Assembly: GCA_001931905.2 (NCBI GenBank)
Contig: MSJI02000695.1
Span: 38,353 to 102,352, forward strand
DNA: 64,000 nt
Direction of reading: 5' to 3'
Origin: Cladosporium sp. IMV 00045
Lineage: Eukaryota; Ascomycota; Dothideomycetes; Cladosporiales; Cladosporiaceae
The position numbers were made by a program, and so were the translations under genes. Below the pieces are notes generated by a model. It was not told where the DNA came from and did not search any database. It saw nothing but the letters and a program-made list of their open reading frames with translations. Positions 30,477 through 40,800 of this stretch are shown in pieces. The first letter of the stretch is position 1, and each line of letters opens with the position of its first letter.

Positions 30477-32320
30477 ATGCCCCGTCCCAAACGCCAAAAG
30501 ACCACAGACGCAGGAATGTCGAACTCATCCAGCAGCAACCACGCCTGGGCCGACCTGCCTTCGCAACTCTCCGGAGCAATTGAAGATGCCAACAAAGCAG
30601 CACAAAAGGACGGCCAGCTCTCCGCTTTCCTTCACTCGGACGCCATCACCGCCCCCGCTACGTTTGGAATCAAGGGTGCGGGCAGCGATAATGCCATACT
30701 GACGACGGTTTCCAAAGACAAGGTTGACATTCGCACTGGCAGTACCAAGGACGCTGAGTTTACCCTATCGGCTTTGCCGGAGCAGTGGCAGGAATTCTTC
30801 AAACAGACGCCTGTTATGCCGTATCAGAGTTATTGGTGGGTTTCGTGATTGCTCGATGATTGTGGGAATTTGCTGCTAACAGTTGCCACAGGGGTGTAAG
30901 AAGGCTTTCTGTTCGCATGTGGGAGAAAGCTGTTGCTGATGATAACGTGGGACAGATGTTCGGCATGAATATCAAGCAAGAGGGCATTGAAGTCCAGGGA
31001 GATCAGGTAAGACTGACTCACCTGTGGATTTGATCGCTTGAACAAATGCTCATCCATCTTCTCATCTTCTCGCAGGACTCATTCGCCCGCTGGACGCACG
31101 TCTGGCGTCGCGTACTGGAACTCCTCCACGATTCCTTTGCTGGCCCCACGCCCGAGGACGCGCAGGAGGAGCTCGACGAGGACTGCATCGTTGGACGCTA
31201 CGTCTATGTCAAGTCGCCCATGTGGGGCAGATGCAAGATCTTCTATGAGCAGTCTGGCGAGGGAGATCAGGATATCGTATTCCTGCACACGGCTGGTAGT
31301 GACAGTCGTCAATACCACGGGTTTGTCGTTGCAATTTCATCAATCGATCGGTTCCCTGAGAGCTCTGCTGATCAAGATGGTAGGGTCATGAACGACTCTC
31401 GTGCGCGTGCCAAATTGCGTATGACGGCTTTCGACCTTCCTGCTCATGGCCGTTCGTTCCCGGTATGTTTCCCTCAATCGTGCCTTCACTTCCATCTCCC
31501 TAATCCACCGAGAACAGTACGAAGGCTACAACCCCGGCAACCACACGAACAACGAAGAAGCCTACGTCGGCTGCATCGCCGCCATGGTCAAGAAACTCGG
31601 CTTGAAGAACCCCATCATCTGCGGCGCCTCGATGGCCGGCCAGATCTCGCTGGCCTGCGCCATCCACGCCGACGAAGTCGGCTGCATCGGCACCATTCCT
31701 CTGCAGGGGAGCGATTTCCTCGACATGAAGAGGCAATGGTTCGATCAAACGCCACATCACAACCAGTCGCTCTTCAATCCAGAATGGATCTACGGCGTAA
31801 GCACGCCCCCGCCTCGTTGACATTGACACCTCATCGCCGCTTGAAGTCTGCCCGCTGAACCAAAATTTGCGAATTCAGATGATGTCTCCCACCGCACCGC
31901 TCGCCAACCGCCAACTGATCTGGCACCTATACTCTGCGCAAGCGTACGGCATATTCCACGGAGATTTAGACATGTATTTTGGCGGATGGGACGGCCGCGA
32001 TCGAATGGCGACGATCGATACCAAGAAGTGCCCGGTATACATGCTGACGGGCGAGTACGACTGGAGCAACACGCCGGAGATGGGCCAGAAGACGTGCGAT
32101 AAGATCCCCGGCGGCAAGCACCAGGCCATGAAGGGCGTGGGCCATTTCCCTGCTACGGAGAATCCGAAGGTTTTTGTGGGTTATTGTGAGTATTGTCCTC
32201 CTTTTTTTACTTTTTGGGTGGGAAGTCGAGGGGAACGATATCGAGGGCACGGACTGACTTTTGTGTGTGTGAATAGTGCTCGATGCTGTCGATCATATCC
32301 AGAAGGTACATGCTTCTTGA
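30477..32320 (+). CDS. Alpha/beta hydrolase with N-terminal extension (uncharacterised)
   Basis: Seven exons (30477-30835, 30892-31006, 31076-31320, 31384-31462, 31518-31796, 31879-32185, 32277-32320) join in phase to 475 residues. Landmarks are the strand and oxyanion region IVFLHTAGSDSRQYHG, MTAFDLPAHGRSFP, the nucleophile elbow GASMAG with Ser304, an acidic strand CPVYMLTGEYDWSNTP and the late His in MKGVGHFPATENP. That is a full Ser-Asp-His arrangement. About 200 residues precede the fold, starting with a basic NLS-like segment (MPRPKRQKTTD) and including SYWGVRRLSVRMWEKAVADD. The substrate is unknown. It resembles a widespread but uncharacterised fungal hydrolase family. A second in-frame Met (30516) could be the start. 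A further 3' exon after GTACAT at 32306 cannot be excluded. Confidence 0.85.
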
Positions 32321-32608
32321 GGGCCGGATTTGAGGGGATTGGGATGAGATTGTTCTTCTTGTTTGGCGTTATGGCTTTCTCCCAAGAGGATAATTGGAAC
32401 AGAAAATGTCAATCATGTCGTGTCTGGACGGGAATTCCCTGGTTATCGTTGTGACCATGATCTTTCACGCGCATGCATGTCCACTCCAAATCTGGTTCAG
32501 AGGTGTGAAGAAGCTGAATATCTTTTCGTAAATGTCTGCATGCTTAAAGGCCATTCATTGAGACGAACTGGGGGTATACCGACAAGAATCCATCCATCAC
32601 CTCGACAA

Positions 32609-33562
32609 TCACAAGTTGTTCCCAACCCAAGCCCACCACTCACCCACACTACCCGCCTTCCCCTCCTCACCCCTAACATTCCCGCCCACAACGCCAACCT
32701 CAACACCATGCTCCTCCATCTGCTCAAACCGGAACTGCTTCGACCCAAACTCGCCCAACCAATTCTGCTCCTCATCCACCCCACCGCCCACATCATTCTC
32801 CATCCCCACCCCACTCTCCATCAACCCCCTACTCCTCGTAACGCGCACCTTCGCAATCTCCTCCTCCAACCTCGCCCTCACAATCCCCGCCGGCAACGAC
32901 GTGAAAACATCCTGCTTGTTCGCCGCGACCAGCACGGGCGTCGTCTCCGTCCGCGACGTCTTGCCCTGCGTGTGCCTCTTCTGCAGCACCAGCAGCACGT
33001 CGTGCAGGTACTCTGCGGCTTCCGTGAGGCCCGCTGCGGAGCTGACGGCGGCGCTGTCGAGGACGAAAATCAGTCCTTTGAGCGTGGAGGAGGTTTTCAG
33101 CGCGGACAGGGCGTGGTGCCGCAGTTTGCCGTGGCCGGGGGTGTCGAGGAGGAGGAATTTGGGGCGGACGCGCGGCGCGTTGTCGTTTTCGCTGCGGAAG
33201 CGGTCTTCGAAGGAGGTGTGGTTCGAGGGGAGTTGGCAGAGGGCGGTTTGCGGTGCTTGGCTGGTGTGCGTGGTGGAGGGGGTGCCGTTGGAGAACTGGA
33301 GGGTGTTGTTAGTGGTTGTTGTAGTGACATTGAGGGCTGTGGATCGGTAGCGACTTACTGAAGTCAACAGGGATGTCTTTCCTCCTCCACTTGGCCCCAG
33401 GAGGAGGATGGTAGGGAGTTGTTTAGGCGCAGCTTTTCGGATCCAGTAGAAATGAAGCAAGACGGGCGAGAGAAAGATGACAAGCAGCGTGACGAGAATG
33501 GCGGACACGCTGGGCGAGAAGGCCCAGACGGCCCAGCTGTTATCCCATCTATCAGTTGCCAT
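32609..33562 (-). CDS. srp102: Signal recognition particle receptor subunit beta (Srp102)
   Basis: Exons 33562-33359 and 33295-32609 (intron GTAAGT...CACTAAC...CTCCAG, 63 nt) encode 296 residues. An N-terminal membrane anchor (FSPSVSAILVTLLVIFLSPV) is followed by a small GTPase domain: G1 GPSGGGKTSLLTS, the G2/switch I segment GTPSTTHTSQAP, G3 LLLDTPGHGKLR, and G4 VAANKQDVF. This is the membrane-embedded beta subunit that tethers SRP receptor alpha at the ER translocon and gates cotranslational targeting. The intron is a multiple of three and stop-free, so retention would insert 21 residues right after the P-loop; the spliced form aligns with the family. The C-terminal ~90 residues include a Gly/Val-rich low-complexity insert. 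An in-frame ATG 87 nt upstream is less likely. Confidence 0.92.
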   Translation of the reverse strand: MATDRWDNSWAVWAFSPSVSAILVTLLVIFLSPVLLHFYWIRKAAPKQLPTILLLGPSGGGKTSLLTSVSRYRSTALNVTTTTTNNTLQFSNGTPSTTHTSQAPQTALCQLPSNHTSFEDRFRSENDNAPRVRPKFLLLDTPGHGKLRHHALSALKTSSTLKGLIFVLDSAAVSSAAGLTEAAEYLHDVLLVLQKRHTQGKTSRTETTPVLVAANKQDVFTSLPAGIVRARLEEEIAKVRVTRSRGLMESGVGMENDVGGGVDEEQNWLGEFGSKQFRFEQMEEHGVEVGVVGGNVRGEEGKAGSVGEWWAWVGNNL

Positions 33563-34096
33563 GTTGCCGTCAGGTTGTTGTTGGCAAATGTGTAGGCGGG
33601 TAGGAAGTGAGATAAATGATTCAAGGCGAGCCGACTTCGCAAAGTCCAACGTGAATGGTTCGAGTTATGATGCATGGCTTGCGGGGTGAGCTTTGCGTCG
33701 TGGGATTAGAAAGAGAGAGGGTTCAACGGCCCGCTCCTAGCGACTATCTCTCGACGACGACAACACTTCTACAAGTGAACAAGGTATCTTCATGATGAGA
33801 GAGAGAGTGAATGCGTATCATGACTTTGACGGCAAGTCTGAGGTGTGAATGCAATTCACCTTGTATAGACTTGATCAATCTCGTGGTTATCCCGTCACTT
33901 CATGCATGCGATGATCATTGATATATATCTTGACGTCAGGATGAATGAATATATTGGCAGTCTCAATGTAGATGGAGGATCGGAAGGACATCGAACAAAT
34001 ACAACTCCCTTTCTTCAGTGGTAGCCCTGTCTGTTCGCAAAGCTATACTTCCTAGCCTAACTTATCTATCATCAACCTCAATAGCAACCATCAACC
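33563..34096. promoter_or_regulatory. Divergent promoter region with two TTCGCAAAG motifs
   Basis: A 534-bp region between srp102 (minus) and the SDR gene (plus). The 9-mer TTCGCAAAG occurs at 33636-33644 and 34034-34042, and twice more at 36676 and 36722. No known factor is assigned. Confidence 0.4.
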
Positions 34097-35068
34097 ATGT
34101 TCGGCAACAACACCTTCGACCCCAATAAAGACCTACCATCTCTCGCCGGCAAAACCTACGTCGTCACCGGCGGCAGTGCCGGCATAGGCTACGGCATCTG
34201 CGCCCACCTCCTCCAACACAACGTCTCCAAACTCTACCTGCTCGGCAAAAAGGAAGAGCACCTCGCCGAAGCATCCCAAAACCTCACCAAATACGGCGAC
34301 ACGTCCAAAATCTCAACAATCCAAATCGACCTGGAAGACCTACACCAAACGGACCGCGTGGCGAAAGACCTCACGACCAAACTAACGCAACTCGACGGCC
34401 TCGTCTGCAACGCCGGCCTGGGAGTTGGCGAGTACGCCGAGACGCGCGACGGCGTCGACTCGCACATGCAGGTCAACGTCTTCGCCCAGCACCACCTGGC
34501 CATGCACCTCCTGCCCGCTCTGGCCGCGACGCCCGGCTCGCGCCTTGTCCTGCAGAGCAGCGAGTTCCATCGCTTGGGGACGGAGGGCGTCCAGTTCCGC
34601 GATCTCGCGGAGATGAATCGCGATATCGGACCGTCGAAATTATACGCGCGCTCGAAGCTTGCGCAGGTCTTGCTCGTGCAGGCGCTGGTTAGGAGGAAGA
34701 CGGCGGGCAAACTGGGGTTGAAGGCTGGTGGGCCGCCGTTTGTCAATGCGACGCACCCGGGCGCTGTTAACACTGATCAGCCGGAGCAGGCGGTGGATGC
34801 GTACGGGATGGTGGGAAAGTTGGGGGTTAAAGCTGTGAGGCCGTTCATGAAGGAGCCGGTGGATGAGGGGTGTCGGCCGGCTTTGTTTGCGGCTGCTAGT
34901 GAGGATGTGGTTAGGGATGCGATTGATGGGAAGTATATTGTGCAGGATCGTAAGGTTGTTGATATTAGTAAGCAGGCGAAGGATGAGGAGTTACAGGAGA
35001 GGTGTTGGAGGTTGACGGAGAGTGTTTTGAGGGAGAAACTGGGAAATTTGTCTTACGATATGAGTTAG
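34097..35068 (+). CDS. Short-chain dehydrogenase/reductase, retinol-dehydrogenase-like
   Basis: An intron-free frame of 323 residues with a classical SDR Rossmann fold. The cofactor loop is VVTGGSAGIGYGICAHLL, the structural motif LVCNAGLG, the catalytic Ser lies in LVLQSSEFHRLG and the Tyr-x3-Lys pair in LYARSKLAQVLL. HPGAVNTDQPEQ follows as the substrate-side loop. Basic residues after the second strand (LLGKKEEHL) favour NADP(H), by family rule. The sequence is closest in feel to the retinol dehydrogenase/WW-oxidoreductase-like SDRs common in fungi; the substrate is unknown. The last gene before the gene-poor island. Confidence 0.9.
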   Translation: MFGNNTFDPNKDLPSLAGKTYVVTGGSAGIGYGICAHLLQHNVSKLYLLGKKEEHLAEASQNLTKYGDTSKISTIQIDLEDLHQTDRVAKDLTTKLTQLDGLVCNAGLGVGEYAETRDGVDSHMQVNVFAQHHLAMHLLPALAATPGSRLVLQSSEFHRLGTEGVQFRDLAEMNRDIGPSKLYARSKLAQVLLVQALVRRKTAGKLGLKAGGPPFVNATHPGAVNTDQPEQAVDAYGMVGKLGVKAVRPFMKEPVDEGCRPALFAAASEDVVRDAIDGKYIVQDRKVVDISKQAKDEELQERCWRLTESVLREKLGNLSYDMS

Positions 35069-37780
35069 ATGATGAAGCGGATATCCTTGGCCTACTGCAG
35101 TGGGGTTTCCCTTGATTGATGCATTGTGAGCAATCTATTACTATTCAATCAAGACGATATGCGTACTGGCGCTGTTCTTCAATCTCCCTCACACTCCACA
35201 CTACCCTCAGGCGAAAAGCAGAGCAGAAGACGCTGCCTCTGGAGAACACTGCAAACCTGCCTCCTCGATGAAGGCATACATGATACGTAAGCGACAACGG
35301 CAAGTACGCAGAGCCAGAACGGTCCGAGCCCGGATGTACGTCCTGGCGGCCGCGCCAGTCGGGCCTTTTTCTGCTGGAATGGCACAGGGCGGAGGCCCAG
35401 GCACCTGACTTTTGCGCCTTTCTGGTTCCATTCAGCGACGACGCCACGTCAGCTCAGCCGTGGCCTTTGAGTGGGCGTAGTCACCCAAGGATCGACGGCG
35501 GATCATCATGCGGACGCACGAGCACGACAGAACAAGGCAAGAGGAAGAAACCTCGGTGTTTGAGTGGTGGGGCAGGTACAATTAACCTTTTGGGTCTGGA
35601 TCATTTGGAGGAAGAGCACGAGCCTGGCGCGGTCGGTAAGCAGAGCGGTATACGGTACTTTCGAGGTGGAGGTCCGGAGGATTAACTGCCTGGTGGGATC
35701 TTGTGGATGGAGGACACGATAGCTCAGCGTGACGGAGGTTTTTCTCTGTGTTGAACCAACTCAGGGGCCCGTGTCGTGTCGATGTCGTGTCAGGTTGCAT
35801 TCGAAGGGGTGGCGTGCTCGAGCAGGTCATGTTGTTACATATGTCTTTTTTGTTGTGAACGTGCTGTTCTTCCATACCAGGTTCCTGGGCCTGGATGATG
35901 GGATGGTAGTAGCATGCCGCGCGTATGCTTGTTTGCGGTTTGGTGTACATCTACCGAGCTTGCGCGGACGGCCTTTGTCCACGAGATAACGGGTACACGC
36001 AGAAAGTGTTTCGGCACAAAGCAGATTTGTCCAGACATGTGCAGAGGGGAAGAATAGGGAAACCTGAGTGCTGGATGTCCACACTGCGGTCGGTACCTCG
36101 ACACGATTGTCTTGTGATAGTGGAGGGCAGTCGTTCTGTCATCTGCCGCACAGACCAGGGGTTCGCAAAACCACACTTGCAGCGAAAAGATCGAGAACGT
36201 GCGACAGAGTTTCGGCACATGTGCTGTGAGATGATTTCGCAGCCTTTGTGACTTGTTCTCTGGCGTTGCAGCATTATCAGGTTCCTCCTTCATGTGAGTG
36301 GCACAACGATGTCGCACCTACGGAGATCATCTTGGGGATTCTTGCAGCTTTGAATCCACGATTGTGCATTGAGAAGTGCGTACCCGCTCCACTCCGGTCA
36401 GTGAACTGAGCAGAGAAAAAAACCAGGCATGATGTTGTGAGATTGTTGATGGTGAGAGCGTACTTCTGCGGACGCTGGCATCTGACGAGCCACTTTCGCT
36501 GATGGAGCCGATGGTGAGCTCGGAGATGCTGGCCGTCCTGGTGTCAGACGTCACACTCGTTGCCAAACGGTCCAGAAAGTTGTGCAAAATGAGTTGTACA
36601 GCGATCGTTGTTCGATCGTACCTAGGTACTGTTAAATCAATATGGCGCGTTCGTGCTGCTCCAACCGATGGTCGCTTCGCAAAGCCCAAACTTCTGCAAT
36701 TGCCCGGAAAAGCCGCCGAAGTTCGCAAAGCGAAAGTCCAGGAGTTCCAAGGTGACTTGGATAGCATCAAGGACAGAGAGCAGCTCGATTGGAAATGGAC
36801 GATTGAAAGACGAAGGCTTACATCTGCGACTATCCGAACGGTCTAGCCAGCGAGGTACGATCGTGGCCGTATTCCCTCGCGCCCGCAGCGAAAGATAAGA
36901 CTCACCTGGAGGGACATAACAACATTGTCAGCAAGGTGGTATATCCGTACACTCGTAGCAAACCTTCTGCTGTCCACACACCACGTGATGGTACATGAGA
37001 AGGCGACCCGGAGGCAGGCCCTCATCCTGCACTCGCTACCAACATCGTCACGTGCTCCGTGAAGAGACACAAACACATCGATTGCGCAAGCATGGGCGTA
37101 CGAAGAAGCGGTGAGGCTGGATTCTGACGTGACAACAAAACCCCCACCCTCATCTGCAGCCTTCCGCTCCCGGACACTGAGCATTGAGGCGCCTTCTGGA
37201 AACGACTGGATGCGCCTGGGGACAGCAAATGAGACAGGTGTTTGCACCTCTGTCGCTCACCAGTGAAGCTTCCATGGTGGCGAAGTCGTCTCTGCAGGTC
37301 GAAGCATGGCATGATTGACGGTATCTTAGTCCTGGTTTGGTTCGACGTAAGGAGGAGCGTGAGAGTCGGCGAGCGGGCTGGGTCGCTGCCGGTAGCCGCA
37401 ATGCTGATGCGTCCTCGCCCTCCCTCTTTGTCCTGAGCATAAGATGATGTTGCGGGCAATTATGATCGAGTCACTGCGGTACCGTCCAATGGTCAGCAGG
37501 CGATGGGAAGTATATTCTTAGCAGAAATTCAAAGTTGGCAAAGCTGAGGCACACAAGTCGACTTCTTTGTTTGACATGCTTGCACTGCCGAGTGAGTGAC
37601 CCTAAATATACTCGTCATCGAACCATCGCTGATCGCCGTGGAATGTAGAATGCGTAAGCCACGTTTGTTTGCATGAATTCGACGGGTCGAGTCTTGGGGA
37701 TAGTCGAGCATCTCATACAGAGTCAACAACAACAGGAACGGCAGGTTGCTTGCTTCTTGGCCAAGCGGGCAGAAGCGGAC
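35069..37780. other. Gene-poor flank left of the RIP-mutated element
   Basis: About 2.7 kb of normal-composition DNA with many short frames on both strands but none with a recognisable domain, consistent splice structure or signal peptide. Two TTCGCAAAG 9-mers (36676-36684, 36722-36730) and TTCGCAAAA (36162-36170) lie here. I see no tRNA. Confidence 0.5.
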
Positions 37781-37810
37781 GGTCGGCCATACCTACAAAA
37801 GTGCCAAAAG
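37781..37810 (+). repeat. Left terminal inverted repeat (30 bp)
   Basis: Begins GGTCGGCCATACCTACAAAA. It matches the reverse complement of 44121-44150 at 28 of 30 positions. Both differences are C here against T there, the direction of RIP change. Confidence 0.85.
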
Positions 37811-37835
37811 TTTAAAAAATACTAAAGTGCCAAAA
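37798..37835 (+). repeat. Subterminal direct repeats AAAGTGCCAAAA
   Basis: The 12-mer AAAGTGCCAAAA occurs at 37798-37809 and 37824-37835. Near-copies in inverse orientation lie at the right end (44087-44098 and 44122-44133). Subterminal repeats are typical transposase-binding sites; that role is inferred. Confidence 0.65.
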
Positions 37836-40800
37836 ACCGAACTTTATACATTATAGTCATTACTCATTAATCGTGCAACCGTCGCCTAATATGCATAAGA
37901 ATTGCCTTTTCTTAGTTTATTAAAGTCCTATACGATTTACCCGTTATGCTTAGGCGTAGCCTATTAATTAACTAGAAATCCTTCTATATAATAGTAATAC
38001 GCTTCCTATAAATCGTAGCTAAGTTTACTACTATAAAACTCAGATTAGTTTACTTACTACGCATATTATAAGTTATTTTACTTACTTTTAAACTGCGAGA
38101 CTAGAAACGCCTTAGCCGCCTCCTAGATTACCTCTAGAGTATTAGACGTAAAGCGTAAGTCTATTAAAGTACTAGTATCCTAGGCGACCTTATAGTAAAG
38201 GCGCATAAATAGTGTCTTAAGGATAAGGAGGTTAGCCGACTTCTAGAAGTAATAGATCTTATAGAGAGTAATAGCTAGATCGATTATTAGCGACTACTAG
38301 GTATAGTTTACTAAGTATAGTTCTACTTACTTCCTAGCTTCTATTTATAACGCTTCTAGCCTATAGCCTACTACCTCTTTACGCTCTATATATTCTTCCT
38401 ACTTATAGTTATCTTTCTCGGCGCTTTCCCTATACTAGTACTAGTTCTCGGCCTCTTACTACTAGTAGTAGCGACCTTCTTAGTAATAGCTTTAGTACGA
38501 GCTATACTTTACTCGAGACTACGATAGCGAGCGATTTTAAAGTAGTTTTTAGAGATTATAGCAGATTATAATATCGAGGATAAAGAGGCAATCGAAGAGT
38601 ATAAGAGACTAGTCGCGAGTAAGCGAGAGCGAAGTCGGAAGAGGTAAGGATATTAGTAAAGAGGAGGTTATAAGTAAAGAGAAGTTCTATTATTTAAATA
38701 ATAATAAGAACCGGAATAGACTATATACTATTACCTATAAATACTCGCTTATAACGCCTAGCTACTTCACTTTTCGCTACCCTTTACCTCTTTAATAATA
38801 ACCTTAATTACGCTCTACTTCTTCGCCTCTAGACTTCTAAACTTATATAGTATTAACGCTTCTTTTAATAATAGACGATAACTACTCTAAGAGTAAAGCT
38901 AGCCCTTAGAAAGCGTATAAAACCTTACTTTCTAATAATATAAATACCGCTCGAGACTATAAACGCCGCGCTAATATAATAGCGAGTAAAAGAGATACTA
39001 ATAATTAACGTAAGGCTAATAATGCTACCTATACGCGCGCGCGTAAGTTAGCTAGGAGCTTAGAAGGCTTTAAAGATCTATTACTAAGTAAGTAGGATAC
39101 GCGTATCTAAGAGGCGATCTTAAGGATTAATAGTAAGTAGTAAGTAGTTCGTATACGCTTTTCCTAATACATCCTAATAGTTCTATAGTAAAGTAAAGAA
39201 AAGCTATATCATAGTAGCGTAGGACTCTAACGCTTTTTATAAAAGCGTAAGACTCGAGAGTAACTATATAAATAGAACTATAGCGAAAACGTAGATAGAT
39301 TTAGACGAGGTCGATAAGTAGATAGAGATCGAGAATAAGAAGCTTATATAGTACGAGTATAAGAAGTTCTACGAGAAGAAGCTACCTATATAAATAGCGA
39401 TACTAGAGAGGGGTAAAGACGTTAGTAGCCTTATTTTAGTGCTAATAGTAAGTATTTTTATGCGCGACTAGCCTTATCTTCGCGACTACTAGATCTAGCG
39501 TATAAAGAACTTCTAGAAGAAGGTTCTTATACTCGAAGAAGCTTCGCTCTATATTCGCGAGTAGAGACTACTACGTAATCCTTCGGAGGTACTTACTATA
39601 AATAGTAATAAGGCTCTTTTCTGCCTCTTTAACTTAAAGCTCTACGAGACTCGCGTACTAGGCGTTCGACCTAATATTCGCTAGCTATATTACTTCTACT
39701 ACGTTATCTTTATACGTAATAAAGAGAAAGCACGTAAAGTCCGCCTAACTCTACGTAAGATTAGTATTATTTACTTTAAGTATTAGCTTTACGCTTAGGA
39801 CGATATTTAAGTAGTAAGTAAATTTACTAGCTATACTCTACTAGCTACGGTTTTTATATACTTTACTAATAAACTTCTATAGCGCTATAGATCTCTACTC
39901 TTCTTCGCGCGCTACCTCCTTTAGAGAAAGCGAGTTAGGTAGCTAATAAATATAAGTAAAATACTACTTCTTCTTTATAGAGACATTACTAATAATAACT
40001 AGGCTATAATATAGTAGCGTTAGCTCCTACTATACTATTTTTTTACTACTATTAACTGTATACTCTTCTATAACGTTATCGTATAGGATACCCCTTTCTA
40101 CCTAGATAGAAAGAGTAGTAAGTAGGTCGAGTTACTAGGTCCGGCGTAGCTTTAGCCTAAGGATTACGACTTTACGCGCTTCGAATAGGAGTCTATAGAG
40201 AATATAGTAGATACGAAGAGTATTTATAAGTTTATCTTAAATAATATAAATACTAAGAGGACTCTACTAAAGTTTAGGGGACTTATAAAGAGCGTAAGTA
40301 TTCTTCGTTAGAAGCGTAGTAGTAAAGTCGACTTCTTTAACCTTTAGGAAATTAATCGGCTTTATTAGTAAATTGCTTTAGGTATAGATATCTTAGCCTT
40401 TATAATACCTAATTTAATACTCTAATTCGTAATTATTTATAAACTTATTTATACCCTTCTTAATACTAGATTAAGAATATAGATTATATATATAGACGGG
40501 ATTATTAGAAAACTTTACTTACTACTATTCTTTTTATTATTTAACGTAAAAATAAATAGCTATATCTACGAGGTATCTACCTTTTTCTTCTAATATACCT
40601 CTACGTATTAAGTCCTATAGCTATAATTAGTACTATCTAGAACGACCTTAGTTCCCTTCTATCGCTTTAACTACGCCTTTAGTACCTTATCCCTTTTCTT
40701 ACTTGTAGCTTCTATCTTCTTCGTCGTCTTTACTACTTTACTTTTACGTCTTCTAATTAGAGGTAAATTAATACGGTCGTTATCGGAATCTAGCTTCGGT

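Noticed and set aside
35582..36770. Several 100-160-codon frames in the gene-poor left flank
   Set aside because: Overlapping on both strands, no domain, Ser/Arg/His-rich composition typical of chance frames.
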